Assembly (NCBI GenBank): GCA_017408395.1
Contig: JAFQUQ010000045.1
Location: 1 to 49,216 of the forward strand
Length of the DNA: 49,216 nt
Direction of reading: 5' to 3'
DNA from: Oscillospiraceae bacterium
GTDB lineage: Bacteria > Bacillota > Clostridia > Oscillospirales > Ruminococcaceae
Part shown: in pieces, positions 25,502 through 34,603 of the stretch
How positions within the stretch are numbered: position 1 is the stretch's first letter
Layout of the letters: the number at the start of each line of letters is the position of its first letter
Position numbers and translations under genes: made by a program
The notes under the pieces: generated by a model
What the model saw: the letters and a program-made list of their open reading frames with translations, nothing else
Told to the model about the DNA's origin: nothing
Databases searched by the model: none

Positions 25502-26779
25502 ATGATGAAAAATAAACTTTTAACTGTCCTTCTGATTTCGCTTTTATTAAGCAGCTGTTCAGTTGATAATGGTACCGTATCCGATGTAACCTCAGTTCAG
25601 ACTACAACAGTTACCGCAGCAGAATCGGAAACAGCTCTCGCCGAAAGCACAGCCGAAACTTCCGTCACCGAAGAAGAAACACCCGTAGAAATTACCGAAG
25701 AAGAAGTCATCGTAGAAATTACCGAAGTATCCGCAGAAACGGAAGAAGAAATTGAAGAGGATAAATTTGTACCCGAACGCAGAAATGTATCCGAGGACAA
25801 CATTTTCATTGACTTTACCTTTGAATATACCGACGGTGTCTCAGACATCGGGGAGCTTGGAGAAAAAGCTGAGAAGTTCCTTGCTGAAAGTGAATTCTAC
25901 ACAGAATACAGTGAAGAACAGATAACGCTCTTAAAGGAAAGGATAGAGTCCGAAAGAAAATTTTATAACGAAAATCCCGACAGTACCTTACCTGTTTACC
26001 AATCTTCGCTCTTTGAATATTTCGACGAGAACGACCGTGTTGTGCCGCATCTTTACAAGGCATATCCGTATGATTATGACGGCGACGGCTCGGAAGAAAC
26101 ATTTATGATTGTAAATATGCCTTATTGCTTTGACAGAACTCCCTGCCTGAGAAACTATCTCATTTTTGCTGACAGCAGCGGAAATATGAGCATTATCGAC
26201 GATTTTTCCTATGTTGAAGAAGCTCAGATCCTCGATTACGGTATCTGCCGTCACATTGTTTTCGGCGGTGCGGGAATTATGGGTGCAGACAGCCACACCG
26301 TTCTTTTCGGCGTAAAGGACAATGAAGCTGTAAAGCATTATTATGGCAGACTGGGGTTTGAAAAGGACGGCTGCCTTTTAGGTGCATACGGCTGGCAGAG
26401 CACAGGCGGTACGATGTATTACGACACCTCTGCCCGTGAATACAGACATATCGTCGGCGAAACAGTAAGTGCCGAAACCCTTAAGGAAATGGACACAAAC
26501 GGCGACATTGCAGAGTTTATCGGATATTACGAAAATAATGAGGTGTTAGGCGCATTTCTCATCGGCGGAAAATATTACTGCCTTTTTTACGGTTTTATGG
26601 ATACAGGCACAATTTATACATACGAAGACGGAAGATTTGTACCGTCCGAAAACAAAGCCGTAAGGTTTACATACGAAAGCAAATATGACATTATCCACTG
26701 CGTACTTGACATCGACCTTAACAAAGCATACGATGAAATGTTATCTCCCGAAGAAGCAGTTCAGCTTATGAATAAATAA
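25502..26779 (+). CDS. Putative lipoprotein with Thr/Glu-rich linker
   Basis: 425 residues with the start at 25502, where GGAG lies five bases upstream; a longer frame from 25463 begins in the hairpin's flank and was not used. The N-terminus is a lipoprotein signal (KNKLLTVLLISLLLSSC) with Cys about residue 18. A 70-residue Thr/Glu/Val-rich linker follows, then a soluble domain (about 110-425) containing a DYDGDGSEETFMI stretch that resembles a Ca2+-binding or VCBS-like acidic loop. A surface protein of unknown role. Codon use is back to the genome norm. No clear promoter was found, so it may depend on read-through past the hairpin. Confidence 0.82.
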   Translation: MMKNKLLTVLLISLLLSSCSVDNGTVSDVTSVQTTTVTAAESETALAESTAETSVTEEETPVEITEEEVIVEITEVSAETEEEIEEDKFVPERRNVSEDNIFIDFTFEYTDGVSDIGELGEKAEKFLAESEFYTEYSEEQITLLKERIESERKFYNENPDSTLPVYQSSLFEYFDENDRVVPHLYKAYPYDYDGDGSEETFMIVNMPYCFDRTPCLRNYLIFADSSGNMSIIDDFSYVEEAQILDYGICRHIVFGGAGIMGADSHTVLFGVKDNEAVKHYYGRLGFEKDGCLLGAYGWQSTGGTMYYDTSAREYRHIVGETVSAETLKEMDTNGDIAEFIGYYENNEVLGAFLIGGKYYCLFYGFMDTGTIYTYEDGRFVPSENKAVRFTYESKYDIIHCVLDIDLNKAYDEMLSPEEAVQLMNK

Positions 26780-26784
26780 AAAAT

Positions 26785-26821
26785 CGCAGTACAGACAGCT
26801 TTTTATGCCGTCTGTACTGCG
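26785..26821. terminator. Bidirectional terminator between lipoprotein and FtsX genes
   Basis: Perfect 12-pair stem CGCAGTACAGAC with flanking A/T tracts on both sides, between convergent stops at 26779 and 26828. Confidence 0.9.
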
Positions 26822-26827
26822 TTTTGT

Positions 26828-29419
26828 TTACTCTGTTTCACGGAGTCTTTCTACGATTGATTTTTTAGTAAGTTTTTTATATGCTATTGCCGGAATAATT
26901 GCTCCTGCTGCCGCAAATACAGAAATTGACGCAACAAGAGGAAGAACTGTAAAGCTGTAATCACAGAACCAGAATATGGTTTCAATTAATTTACCAAGCG
27001 GTATTGTGATCAGATTAAGCACCAGTGCTGTGATCGCCGCACCGCCGATATAAATTGCACCCTCCCAGACAAGCATAGTGCAAAGCTGTCTGCCCGTCAT
27101 ACCCATTGCCTGAAGGGCGGCGATTTCTCTCTGACGGGAATTGATGCTTGTTATCATTGTGTTCATAAAATTAAGCACGCCGATAAGTCCTACGATAATG
27201 CTGAGTGCCGCACCGAGAATTACAAACATTCTTTTGAAGGACTCAAAGGAAGCCGCTTCCGTTGCACGGCTTGTATAGCTGAGTGTGGTTGTTTCGGTGT
27301 AATCGGCAATGAATTTTTCCACTTCAGCCTCTGCCTCGTCGGTTGTATCAAAGGCAATGTAAAGCGGTGCGCAATATTCGGATTGTGCAAGCATATCCTC
27401 ACTGCTTGTAATAAACAGCGGTGTGCCTGCCATTGAGAAACGATAGCCAAGTGCATACGGACTGTCCACAACAGCCGCTATTTCATATTCGACCTCGTGT
27501 GTTTCCGTTTTTATTTCGACAAACTGATATTCACTTACGGGGATGCTTTCAAAATCGGTATAAACCGCACCTGTCTGCGTGTTTACATATTCGTATTTAT
27601 CGGTATAGATAAATGTCATCTTATCTCCCAGCTTGAAATAATCACTCTTTTCAACAGCAATACAGCCGCTTTCCGAGAGCCTTGAAATATCTCCTTCAAA
27701 AACCTTTAATTTTGAAAATGCTGTGCTTTCAAGGCCGAGAAGCTGAACATTCTGTGCAATAGTGCCGTCTTCCTCTAAACGGTGTGAAATATACTCGTCA
27801 ATAAAATCTTCGTCGTTTTCGTGCTCAGCAAGCATTCCACGGACAGCTTCCTCGCTGAAATAGGTTTCAGGGTAATATGAAGTCGGCAATCCATAAGTCA
27901 CAAAGCTGTCGGTCACACCGTCCATATATCGTAAAAACTCGTTTTCTTCAAGGGAGATTGCATTTTCCTCATGCCAGTCATATGTAAAATATTTTGACTC
28001 TGCAACAAGGAAATCCGCCTGAATATCGGAAAGGTATTTTTCCATACTGAAGCTGTTTGCAAGGATAAATGTAAGAGTAAAGGTCACTATCGAAAGAGCA
28101 AGTGACGTAACTACAAGGACCGTCTTGCCCTTACTGCCTGTAAGCCTTGCGGCGGCCATACCGAAAAGTGATACGCCCTTTTTACCGCTTCTGCTGCTGA
28201 AGCCTGACGCCTGTTCAGTGTATCTGAGGGCTTCAACGGGAGAAACCTTGCCGGCTGTCCTTGCTGGGCGGAAGCAGGAGATCATAACGGTTATCCACGC
28301 AAACATTGTGGAAAAAACAAATATCCACGGACTCACCGAAGCTGATGAGTTGTAAACATTAAGCTCCGACATTACCACAGGACAAAGCACGCTTCCCGTT
28401 ACCCAGCCCACAATAAGCCCGATAGGAATACCGATTGCGGAAAGAATAAGCGCCTGCGTCTGAACCATAGTTATTATCTGAGTCTGCGTCGTACCGATAG
28501 TTTTCAGCATACCGTAATGACGGATGTCGTTGGCAACGGAAATTCTGAAAATGTTGTAAATAATGAGATAGCCTGTAAAAATTATAAACAGCAGAATTAC
28601 AGCTATCGTTACAATGCTTTCAAAATCAAGGCTTCCTGCAAGATTTTCGCCCATATAGCCCCAGTTTACGCCGACAGAAACGGCGTTTTCACCTTCCATA
28701 AAGCCATGACGTTCAAGAATTTCAACAAGCTGTTCTTCAATGTTATGGTCGCTTTTCAGCATAACATCAAGACCGTATTTTCCTATATAATCTGTGTTGA
28801 ACTGCACGTCATACTTTGTAAAAAGCTCCTCAAGCCTGCTTTCGGGAATGAGGACGTGACTTGCAGGTGCAGCTTCGTCGCACTCCCACCAGCCGCTTAA
28901 AACAAAATCCTCAGTTACCATAATTCCGTCAATGTCCATTGTAAGCGAAAAGCTTTTTCCGATTTCAGGCTCAATTCCAAGACAGGAAAGTACCCTTGTA
29001 TCAACGGCCGCTTCATTGGTATTTTCCTTTGGAAGTGCACCCTTGTCAGGTGTGCAGTAGCTCCATTTTGCGGTGTTTTTGTCCATAAAGCTTACTTCGG
29101 CATAGCTTTTGATGAAGGCATCACCTGCTGTAACCCCCGCAACCCTTCGTAAGCCGTATTCAAGTATATCCTCATCGGTACGCAGTTCGTCATACTGCTC
29201 CTTTGTAAGACGCTTGAATTCGCCGTGGGCGTATGTGCCCACCTGTCTGAAATTTGACTCCTCAAAGCCTTTCGACATTGTCATAAGTATGGTAAAAAGC
29301 GACGTAAAGAGTATCGTTGTAAGAGCGATTGCAATTACCGAAACTATACATCTTGTTTTTGCGGTAAACAGATTTTTTATGCTTACACGTCTGACGCATT
29401 TTTTATTGTTAACCTTCAC
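26828..29419 (-). CDS. FtsX-like ABC transporter permease (antimicrobial-peptide/lipid type)
   Basis: 863 residues from a GTG at 29419, where GAGGTGA gives a strong ribosome site; a GTG nine bases earlier has none. The protein has the MacB/FtsX layout: an N-terminal helix, a large extracellular domain, three helices (about 270-400), a central helix (about 430), a second large extracellular region, and three helices at the end (about 740-855). Both FtsX blocks are visible (NDIRHYGMLKTIGTT near residue 300 and SRQREIAALQAMGMTGRQ near 760). It works with the ATPase encoded 12 bases upstream. Such duplicated-FtsX permeases, encoded beside a two-component pair, often serve peptide-antibiotic resistance or lipoprotein extraction. 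Confidence 0.9.
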   Translation of the reverse strand: MKVNNKKCVRRVSIKNLFTAKTRCIVSVIAIALTTILFTSLFTILMTMSKGFEESNFRQVGTYAHGEFKRLTKEQYDELRTDEDILEYGLRRVAGVTAGDAFIKSYAEVSFMDKNTAKWSYCTPDKGALPKENTNEAAVDTRVLSCLGIEPEIGKSFSLTMDIDGIMVTEDFVLSGWWECDEAAPASHVLIPESRLEELFTKYDVQFNTDYIGKYGLDVMLKSDHNIEEQLVEILERHGFMEGENAVSVGVNWGYMGENLAGSLDFESIVTIAVILLFIIFTGYLIIYNIFRISVANDIRHYGMLKTIGTTQTQIITMVQTQALILSAIGIPIGLIVGWVTGSVLCPVVMSELNVYNSSASVSPWIFVFSTMFAWITVMISCFRPARTAGKVSPVEALRYTEQASGFSSRSGKKGVSLFGMAAARLTGSKGKTVLVVTSLALSIVTFTLTFILANSFSMEKYLSDIQADFLVAESKYFTYDWHEENAISLEENEFLRYMDGVTDSFVTYGLPTSYYPETYFSEEAVRGMLAEHENDEDFIDEYISHRLEEDGTIAQNVQLLGLESTAFSKLKVFEGDISRLSESGCIAVEKSDYFKLGDKMTFIYTDKYEYVNTQTGAVYTDFESIPVSEYQFVEIKTETHEVEYEIAAVVDSPYALGYRFSMAGTPLFITSSEDMLAQSEYCAPLYIAFDTTDEAEAEVEKFIADYTETTTLSYTSRATEAASFESFKRMFVILGAALSIIVGLIGVLNFMNTMITSINSRQREIAALQAMGMTGRQLCTMLVWEGAIYIGGAAITALVLNLITIPLGKLIETIFWFCDYSFTVLPLVASISVFAAAGAIIPAIAYKKLTKKSIVERLRETE

Positions 29420-29431
29420 AGCAGTCACCTC

Positions 29432-30103
29432 TTATTTTCCCGAAACGATTTTTCCGTCTTCAATGCGGATTATTCTGTCTGCCATCTGCGCAATCTCCTC
29501 ATTATGAGTGATCATAACGATTGTCTGAGAAAAGCGTTCGCTTGTCACTTTCAGCAAGCCCATAACATCCTGGGAGGTCCTGCTGTCAAGATTTCCCGTA
29601 GGCTCATCGGCAAGGATAATTGCAGGCTTTGAAGCAAGCGCTCTTGCAATTGCAACCCTCTGCTGCTGACCGCCCGAAAGATTATTGGGCAGATTTTCAA
29701 GCTTTTCCTGCAAGCCGAGAGTGTTTATGATGCTGTCTATGTATTTACCGTCAGGCTCTTTTCCGTCAAGCTGAACAGGAAGCAGGATATTTTCGTAAAC
29801 ATTAAGGGACGGCACAAGATTATAGCTCTGGAAAACAAAGCCTATCTTGCGTCTTCTAAAAATTGTCAGCGCCTCGTCCTTAAGCGAAAAAATGTCCGTG
29901 CCGTCTACTTCAACGCTTCCCGATGTAGGACGGTCAAGACCGCCCAGCATATGAAGCAGAGTGGACTTTCCGCTTCCCGACGTACCCACAACCGAAACGA
30001 ACTCGCCCTTGTTTATTTCAAGGCTTACGCCGTCAAGAGCGTGCACCTCGTTTTCGCCGCTTCCGTATATTTTCTTTAAGTTTTCAGTTGATAAAACAGC
30101 CAT
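29432..30103 (-). CDS. ABC transporter ATP-binding protein (LolD/MacB/BceA type)
   Basis: 223 residues with Walker A GTSGSGKSTLLHMLGG, Q-loop FVFQSYNLVP, signature LSGGQQQRVAIARAL, Walker B IILADEPTGNLD and H-loop MITHNEE. The sequence is of the MacB/LolD group that powers FtsX-type permeases. AAAGGA lies ten bases before the ATG. It is separated from the upstream kinase gene by a terminator-like hairpin, so its level may be set apart from that of the regulators. Confidence 0.95.
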   Translation of the reverse strand: MAVLSTENLKKIYGSGENEVHALDGVSLEINKGEFVSVVGTSGSGKSTLLHMLGGLDRPTSGSVEVDGTDIFSLKDEALTIFRRRKIGFVFQSYNLVPSLNVYENILLPVQLDGKEPDGKYIDSIINTLGLQEKLENLPNNLSGGQQQRVAIARALASKPAIILADEPTGNLDSRTSQDVMGLLKVTSERFSQTIVMITHNEEIAQMADRIIRIEDGKIVSGK

Positions 30104-30127
30104 TTATATCAAATCCTTTCAATAAAA

Positions 30128-30164
30128 AATCTGTACCGCAGGTCATTACCCTACGATACAGATT
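30128..30164 (-). terminator. Mid-operon hairpin between kinase and ABC genes
   Basis: AAUCUGUA...UACAGAUU forms a long stem with inner CG/GG pairs (16-17 bases per arm with a few G-U or mismatched positions) followed by UUUUUAUUG on the minus strand. It looks like an intrinsic terminator, yet the ABC genes lie only 24 bases further on. Confidence 0.65.
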
Positions 30165-30210
30165 ATCGCATATAAATCTTACCACATTATTTCCGCAGAA
30201 AAATAAATTC

Positions 30211-31149
30211 TTACAGTTTTGAAAGAAATACGGAAAAAACAGACCCTTTTCCAACCTCGGACGATATTTTTATATAGCCCTTTTCTGCCGTGACGATTTC
30301 TCTTGCAAGATAAAGTCCTATTCCCAGACCGTCCTCGTCCGAAGCCTGCTCCGAACGGTAAAAGCGTGAAAATATCTGTGCCTGTTCTTCCTCGGCAATA
30401 CCCATTCCCGTGTCCGTGATCTCAATGCACACAAACATTTCATAATCCTTCACGCAGATTTTTATTCCGCCCTTTTTTGTATATTTCACCGCATTATGCA
30501 CAATATTAAACAGAGCCTCGCTGGTCCATTTCTCATCAAACAACGCTTCTGCGGCAGGGTCGCCGTAATCCGCTTTTACTGCAAGCCTGCGGCGTGCGGC
30601 TTCAGGCTGTATCTGAGCAACTACCTCTTTAATCATAGGCACCACCTTGCCCCTGCACGGATTAAGCGAAATTATACCCGTTTCAAGCCGTGACATTTTA
30701 ACAAGGGACGCTATCAGAAAGGAAAGCTTCTCCGACTGGCTTCCTATGGCACCAACGTACTCCTTAAGCTCATCGGAAAGAGGCTGTTCGCTCAGCAGCT
30801 CGCAATAAAGCAGTATATTTGAAACGGGAGTCTTTGTCTGATGTGAAATATCGGAAATCAGGGTCTTTATCTTGTCCTTTTCCTCTGCGATTTTCTTTGC
30901 GGAAATTTCCGATGATTCAAGATAATTCCAAAGCTTGCTCTCCAGTGCGGACATTTCCGTTTCATCAAAACGGCTTTCGGAAAAAGTACCGTCTATTGCG
31001 CTGTCAAGCATACTGTTTATGCTGTCAAAAGTGTGCTTGGTCTTTATTCTGTCGTAAATTATAACGCCCGCCGCCGCAATTACAGCAATAATTCCGATAA
31101 TCAGCATAATTAAGCCATAATCTGCAAAAATATAAATACTGTCCGTCAT
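30211..31149 (-). CDS. Sensor histidine kinase with a short sensor
   Basis: 312 residues from ATG 31149, whose ATGA overlaps the regulator's stop; an upstream TTG lacks proper spacing. One membrane helix near the N-terminus (about 8-34) and no extracellular loop of note, so it may sense through a membrane partner, as kinases paired with FtsX exporters do. HisKA has SHQTKTPVSN (His103), and the ATPase domain has NIVHNAVKYT, DTGMGIAEEE and DGLGIGLYLARE. Ends with VFLSKL. It is translationally coupled to the response regulator and is followed by the ABC genes after a hairpin. Confidence 0.92.
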   Translation of the reverse strand: MTDSIYIFADYGLIMLIIGIIAVIAAAGVIIYDRIKTKHTFDSINSMLDSAIDGTFSESRFDETEMSALESKLWNYLESSEISAKKIAEEKDKIKTLISDISHQTKTPVSNILLYCELLSEQPLSDELKEYVGAIGSQSEKLSFLIASLVKMSRLETGIISLNPCRGKVVPMIKEVVAQIQPEAARRRLAVKADYGDPAAEALFDEKWTSEALFNIVHNAVKYTKKGGIKICVKDYEMFVCIEITDTGMGIAEEEQAQIFSRFYRSEQASDEDGLGIGLYLAREIVTAEKGYIKISSEVGKGSVFSVFLSKL

Positions 31150-31811
31150 TTCTTCCCCCAAATGTAACCTGTACCGTAAACGGTCCTGATATAATCCTTT
31201 GCCCCAAGCTTGTCACGCAGACGCTTTACCGTAACGGAAAGTGCGTTTTCGTCAACATACTCCGCACCGTCTGTCCATATCCTGTCAACAAGCTTTTCAC
31301 GGGTGAGTGTGATACCTGAATTTTCCGTAAGCAGACGAAGAAGCTTCTGCTCGGTCTTGCTGAGCTCGACTGCTGTACCGTCTGCTGTGAATTCCATTCG
31401 GTCAAAATCAAAAACAAACCCGTCACAGCGGAACACGCTTCTGTTCTGCTTCTCACCTCTGCGAAGCTGTGCGTTTACCCTCGCACGAAGTACCGCAAGG
31501 CTGAACGGTTTTGTAATGTAATCATCAGCACCCTGTTCAAGACCTGCAACAATGTCCGATTCAAGGTCGTTTGCCGTAAGCATTACAACAGGGCAGGCAT
31601 ATTTCTCCTTTATCTCCCTTAAAAAGTCAAAGCCATTGCCGTCAGGCAGGTTTACATCGAGAATTACCAGCCCGAAGCTTCCGCTTTCAAGCTTTGAACG
31701 TGCCTTTTTCAGACTTTCCGCACTTTCGGCGGAGGCGTCCTCAGAACTGAGTGCACGACACAGACCGTTTGCCAGCGCCGTATCATCTTCTATAATAAGT
31801 ATCTTTTTCAT
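31146..31811 (-). CDS. OmpR/PhoB-family response regulator
   Basis: 221 residues: receiver domain (1-115) with acidic pair IEDD, phosphoacceptor Asp52 in LDVNLPDG, TAND and KPF, then a winged helix (about 125-221) ending in RTVYGTGYIWGKK. First gene of the operon and likely its own activator or repressor along with the ABC exporter. The promoter (31839-31868) is a good one with an 18-base spacer; no direct repeats of the OmpR type were recognised there. Confidence 0.95.
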   Translation of the reverse strand: MKKILIIEDDTALANGLCRALSSEDASAESAESLKKARSKLESGSFGLVILDVNLPDGNGFDFLREIKEKYACPVVMLTANDLESDIVAGLEQGADDYITKPFSLAVLRARVNAQLRRGEKQNRSVFRCDGFVFDFDRMEFTADGTAVELSKTEQKLLRLLTENSGITLTREKLVDRIWTDGAEYVDENALSVTVKRLRDKLGAKDYIRTVYGTGYIWGKK

Positions 31812-31838
31812 ATGCGTCCCTCTTCAAGCTTTTTTCAG

Positions 31839-31868
31839 ATTATACCACGTATCTTAAGGCAAAGTCAA
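31839..31868 (-). promoter_or_regulatory. Promoter of the two-component/ABC operon
   Basis: TTGACT, 18 bases, TATAAT on the minus strand. Confidence 0.75.
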
Positions 31869-31958
31869 ATCACATTGCCGATTGTAGCTTTAATTCAATT
31901 TATTTGCACAAAATTCGAAAAGTTTATATATAATTAACATATTAGTCGGGGTTAATAC

Positions 31959-31987
31959 TTGATGTTTTTTGTAAGTTGTGGTATTAT
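31959..31987 (+). promoter_or_regulatory. Promoter of the OPT transporter gene
   Basis: TTGATG, 17 bases, TATTAT on the plus strand. A second TATAAT lies at about 32016-32021 without a good -35. GGGGTTAAT/AGGGTTAAT occurs twice nearby (about 31948 and 31990). Confidence 0.6.
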
Positions 31988-32065
31988 TTTAGGGTTAATA
32001 ATCATTTTCGGGGTATAATATATCCCGATAAAAAAACAGTCCTTACGGACAGATGGGAGAAAGTG

Positions 32066-34006
32066 ATGGAAAACAAAGAAAAATTTCAGCCTTATATACC
32101 GGCTGACAGAGTAACCCCTGAAATTACGGTTACTTCAATCGTTATGGGTGTTATCCTTGCCGTTGTATTCGGTGCGGCTAATGCTTACCTCGGTCTGCGT
32201 GTAGGTATGACCGTATCCGCTTCAATTCCTGCGGCGGTTATTGCAATGGGTGTAATCAGAGTTATTATGAAGAAGAACTCTATCCTTGAAAGCAATATCG
32301 TCCAGACAACAGGCTCTGCGGGTGAATCCCTCGCAGCAGGTGCTATCTTTACGATCCCTGCTCTTTTCTTATGGGCAAAGGAAGGCGTAATGGACAAGCC
32401 AGGCATTATAGAAATCACCCTTATCGCCCTCATAGGCGGTCTTCTCGGCGTATTCTTCATGGTACCTCTCCGTAATGCCCTTATCGTTAAGGAACACGGT
32501 GTTCTTCCTTACCCTGAAGGAACAGCTTGTGCGGAAGTTCTTCTCGCAGGCGAAGAAGGCGGCTCAAACGCTTCAACCGTATTTGCAGGTATGGGCTTTG
32601 CAGCAGTATTCAAGTTCATTATCGACGGTCTTAAAGCAGTTCCGGGCGAAGTTTCACTCCGCTTCAAGGGCTTTGCAGGTGAAATCGGTACACAGATCTA
32701 TCCTGCTGTAATGAGCGTAGGCTACATCTGCGGTCCGAGAATTTCATCCTATATGTTTGCAGGCGGCGTACTCAGCTGGATGGTTCTCATCCCTCTTATC
32801 GTTGTTTTCGGCAGCAGCATTGTAATGTACCCAAGCGCTGACCTTACAATCGGTGAAATCTTTGCAGCAGACGGTGCAGCAGGTATCTGGAGCTCATACA
32901 TCCGCTACATAGGCGCAGGTGCTCTTGCAGCGGGCGGTATCATCAGCCTTATCAAGTCCCTTCCTCTTATTATAAACACCTTCAAGGGTGCCCTCAAGAG
33001 CATGAAGGCAGGCGGAAGCACAGATAACTCCAGAACTTCAAGTGAACTCAGCATGAAGGTCGTTCTTATTTCAATCGCAGTTCTTACTCTTCTCGTATGG
33101 CTTATCCCTGCAATCCCTGTTTCACTTATCGGTGCACTTATCATTGTAATTTTCGGCTTCTTCTTTGCAACCGTTTCTTCAAGAATGGTTGGTCTTGTAG
33201 GAAGCAGTAACAACCCTGTATCAGGTATGGCTATCGCTACACTTCTCATTGCAACCCTTATCCTTAAATTTACAGGTGCACAGGGCGCTGAGGGCATGAG
33301 CGCAGCAATCGCTATCGGCTCAATCATCTGTATCGTAGCTGCTATTTCAGGCGATACTTCACAGGACCTCAAGACAGGTTACATCCTCGGCTCTACACCT
33401 AAAAAACAGCAGATCGGTGAAATCATCGGTGTATGTGCAGCTGCACTTGCAATCGGCGGTACACTTTACCTCCTCGATACAGCATGGGGCTTCGGCTCTG
33501 CAGAACTTGCAGCACCTCAGGCTACACTTATGAAGATGATCGTTGAAGGCGTTATGAGTGCAAAGCTTCCTTGGGACCTCGTACTCGTAGGTGCACTTAT
33601 TGCAGTAGTTGTTGAAATCATCGGTATCCCTGTACTTCCTTTTGCAATCGGTATCTACCTCCCTGTACAGCTTAACGCTTGTATCATGATCGGCGGTATC
33701 ATCAGAGGTATCTTCGACAAGATGAAGTTCGGCGGCGACGAGGCAAAGAAAAAGAATATCACAAACGACGGTATCCTTTTCTGCTCCGGTATGATCGCAG
33801 GCGAAGGTCTTGTAGGTATTCTCCTTGCGCTTCTTGCTGTATTCGGCGTTGACAGCGTAATTGATATTTCGGGCAAGATCGGTCTTCCTTCCGTTGTTAC
33901 GGAAATCGGCAGCCTTGTAGTATTTGCTCTTATCATTTTAAGCCTGCTTAAATTCTCTATCTGGAAGAAGCCTTCCGCACAGAAAGCAGAACAGAAAGCT
34001 AAGTAA
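32066..34006 (+). CDS. OPT-family oligopeptide transporter
   Basis: 646 residues from ATG 32066, which has GGGAGA upstream; the open frame before this is leader sequence. About sixteen membrane segments. Family motifs include NAYLGLRVGMTVSASIPAAV near the N-terminus, SNIVQTTGSAGESLAAGAIFT, PYPEGTACAEVL, and in the C-terminal half GSSNNPVSGM, SGDTSQDLKTGYILG and LPVQLNACIMIGG. Bacterial OPT proteins take up peptides or metal chelates. The last residues are followed two bases later by the PqqD-like gene, so the two are translated together. Codon use is strongly biased (CTT, ATC, GGT), a sign of high expression. Confidence 0.94.
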   Translation: MENKEKFQPYIPADRVTPEITVTSIVMGVILAVVFGAANAYLGLRVGMTVSASIPAAVIAMGVIRVIMKKNSILESNIVQTTGSAGESLAAGAIFTIPALFLWAKEGVMDKPGIIEITLIALIGGLLGVFFMVPLRNALIVKEHGVLPYPEGTACAEVLLAGEEGGSNASTVFAGMGFAAVFKFIIDGLKAVPGEVSLRFKGFAGEIGTQIYPAVMSVGYICGPRISSYMFAGGVLSWMVLIPLIVVFGSSIVMYPSADLTIGEIFAADGAAGIWSSYIRYIGAGALAAGGIISLIKSLPLIINTFKGALKSMKAGGSTDNSRTSSELSMKVVLISIAVLTLLVWLIPAIPVSLIGALIIVIFGFFFATVSSRMVGLVGSSNNPVSGMAIATLLIATLILKFTGAQGAEGMSAAIAIGSIICIVAAISGDTSQDLKTGYILGSTPKKQQIGEIIGVCAAALAIGGTLYLLDTAWGFGSAELAAPQATLMKMIVEGVMSAKLPWDLVLVGALIAVVVEIIGIPVLPFAIGIYLPVQLNACIMIGGIIRGIFDKMKFGGDEAKKKNITNDGILFCSGMIAGEGLVGILLALLAVFGVDSVIDISGKIGLPSVVTEIGSLVVFALIILSLLKFSIWKKPSAQKAEQKAK

Positions 34007-34008
34007 TT

Positions 34009-34374
34009 ATGGGCAGCTTAAATAAGAAAAAGAAAGATGAAAACTACCTTGAAAAGATACCACGCCGTCCCGAAGCACTCAAATGGACGCAGGAGGATGA
34101 CGGAATGGTTACTCTTCAGGTAGAGAACAAGGGCTTGTTTAATAAAGCAGCGCAGAAACTGCTTAAAAAACCTGCAATTTCCTACATTCACCTTGATGAA
34201 ATAGGCAGCTTTGTATGGCCGCTTATTGACGGTGAAAAAAGCATCATTGACATAGGCGTTTCCGTTGAGGAACACTTCGGTGAAAAAGTGAAGCCAACCT
34301 ATGAAAGACTTGCAAAATATTTTCAGATGCTTGATAATTGCGGCTTTGTTGAATGGGTCAATAAGCTTAATTAA
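34009..34374 (+). CDS. PqqD-family protein
   Basis: 121 residues. The C-terminal 75 residues match the PqqD fold: AISYIHLDEIGSFVWPLIDGEKSIIDIG, then FGEKVKPTYERLAKYFQMLDNCGFVEW. PqqD proteins chaperone peptide substrates for radical-SAM maturases, but none is encoded here. The N-terminal 45 residues are basic and less conserved. It starts two bases after the OPT gene and shares its transcript, ending at the terminator 34379-34409. The pairing suggests a role tied to the transporter, perhaps as a cytoplasmic peptide-binding partner; that is inference. Confidence 0.78.
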   Translation: MGSLNKKKKDENYLEKIPRRPEALKWTQEDDGMVTLQVENKGLFNKAAQKLLKKPAISYIHLDEIGSFVWPLIDGEKSIIDIGVSVEEHFGEKVKPTYERLAKYFQMLDNCGFVEWVNKLN

Positions 34375-34378
34375 AATC

Positions 34379-34409
34379 AGCACGGTATATCATTGTGATA
34401 TGCCGTGCT
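34379..34409 (+). terminator. Terminator of the OPT-PqqD operon
   Basis: Fourteen-pair stem AGCACGGTATATCA with loop TTG, one wobble pair, then TTCATTTTATTTT. Confidence 0.88.
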
Positions 34410-34539
34410 TTCATTTTATTTTGCAATTTACAAAAACAAATATTGCAAAAATGTGCAGAAAAGTTAAAGATTTTATTATTTACATCAGATTATACTGAAG
34501 TTTATATAAATTTACCTTCATATTTTTCTAATATACCTA

Positions 34540-34568
34540 TTGAAAAAACAAATAATATATGATATTAT
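34540..34568 (+). promoter_or_regulatory. Promoter of the GMP synthase gene
   Basis: TTGAAA, 17 bases, TATTAT on the plus strand. The leader is only about 30 bases, so there is no purine riboswitch. Confidence 0.75.
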
Positions 34569-34603
34569 TTAATTGTATTTTTAATAAAATAGGAGATGTA
34601 AGC

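Noticed and set aside
34410-34603. Purine riboswitch before the GMP synthase gene
   Set aside because: The leader after the promoter at 34540-34568 is about 30 bases; no aptamer fits.
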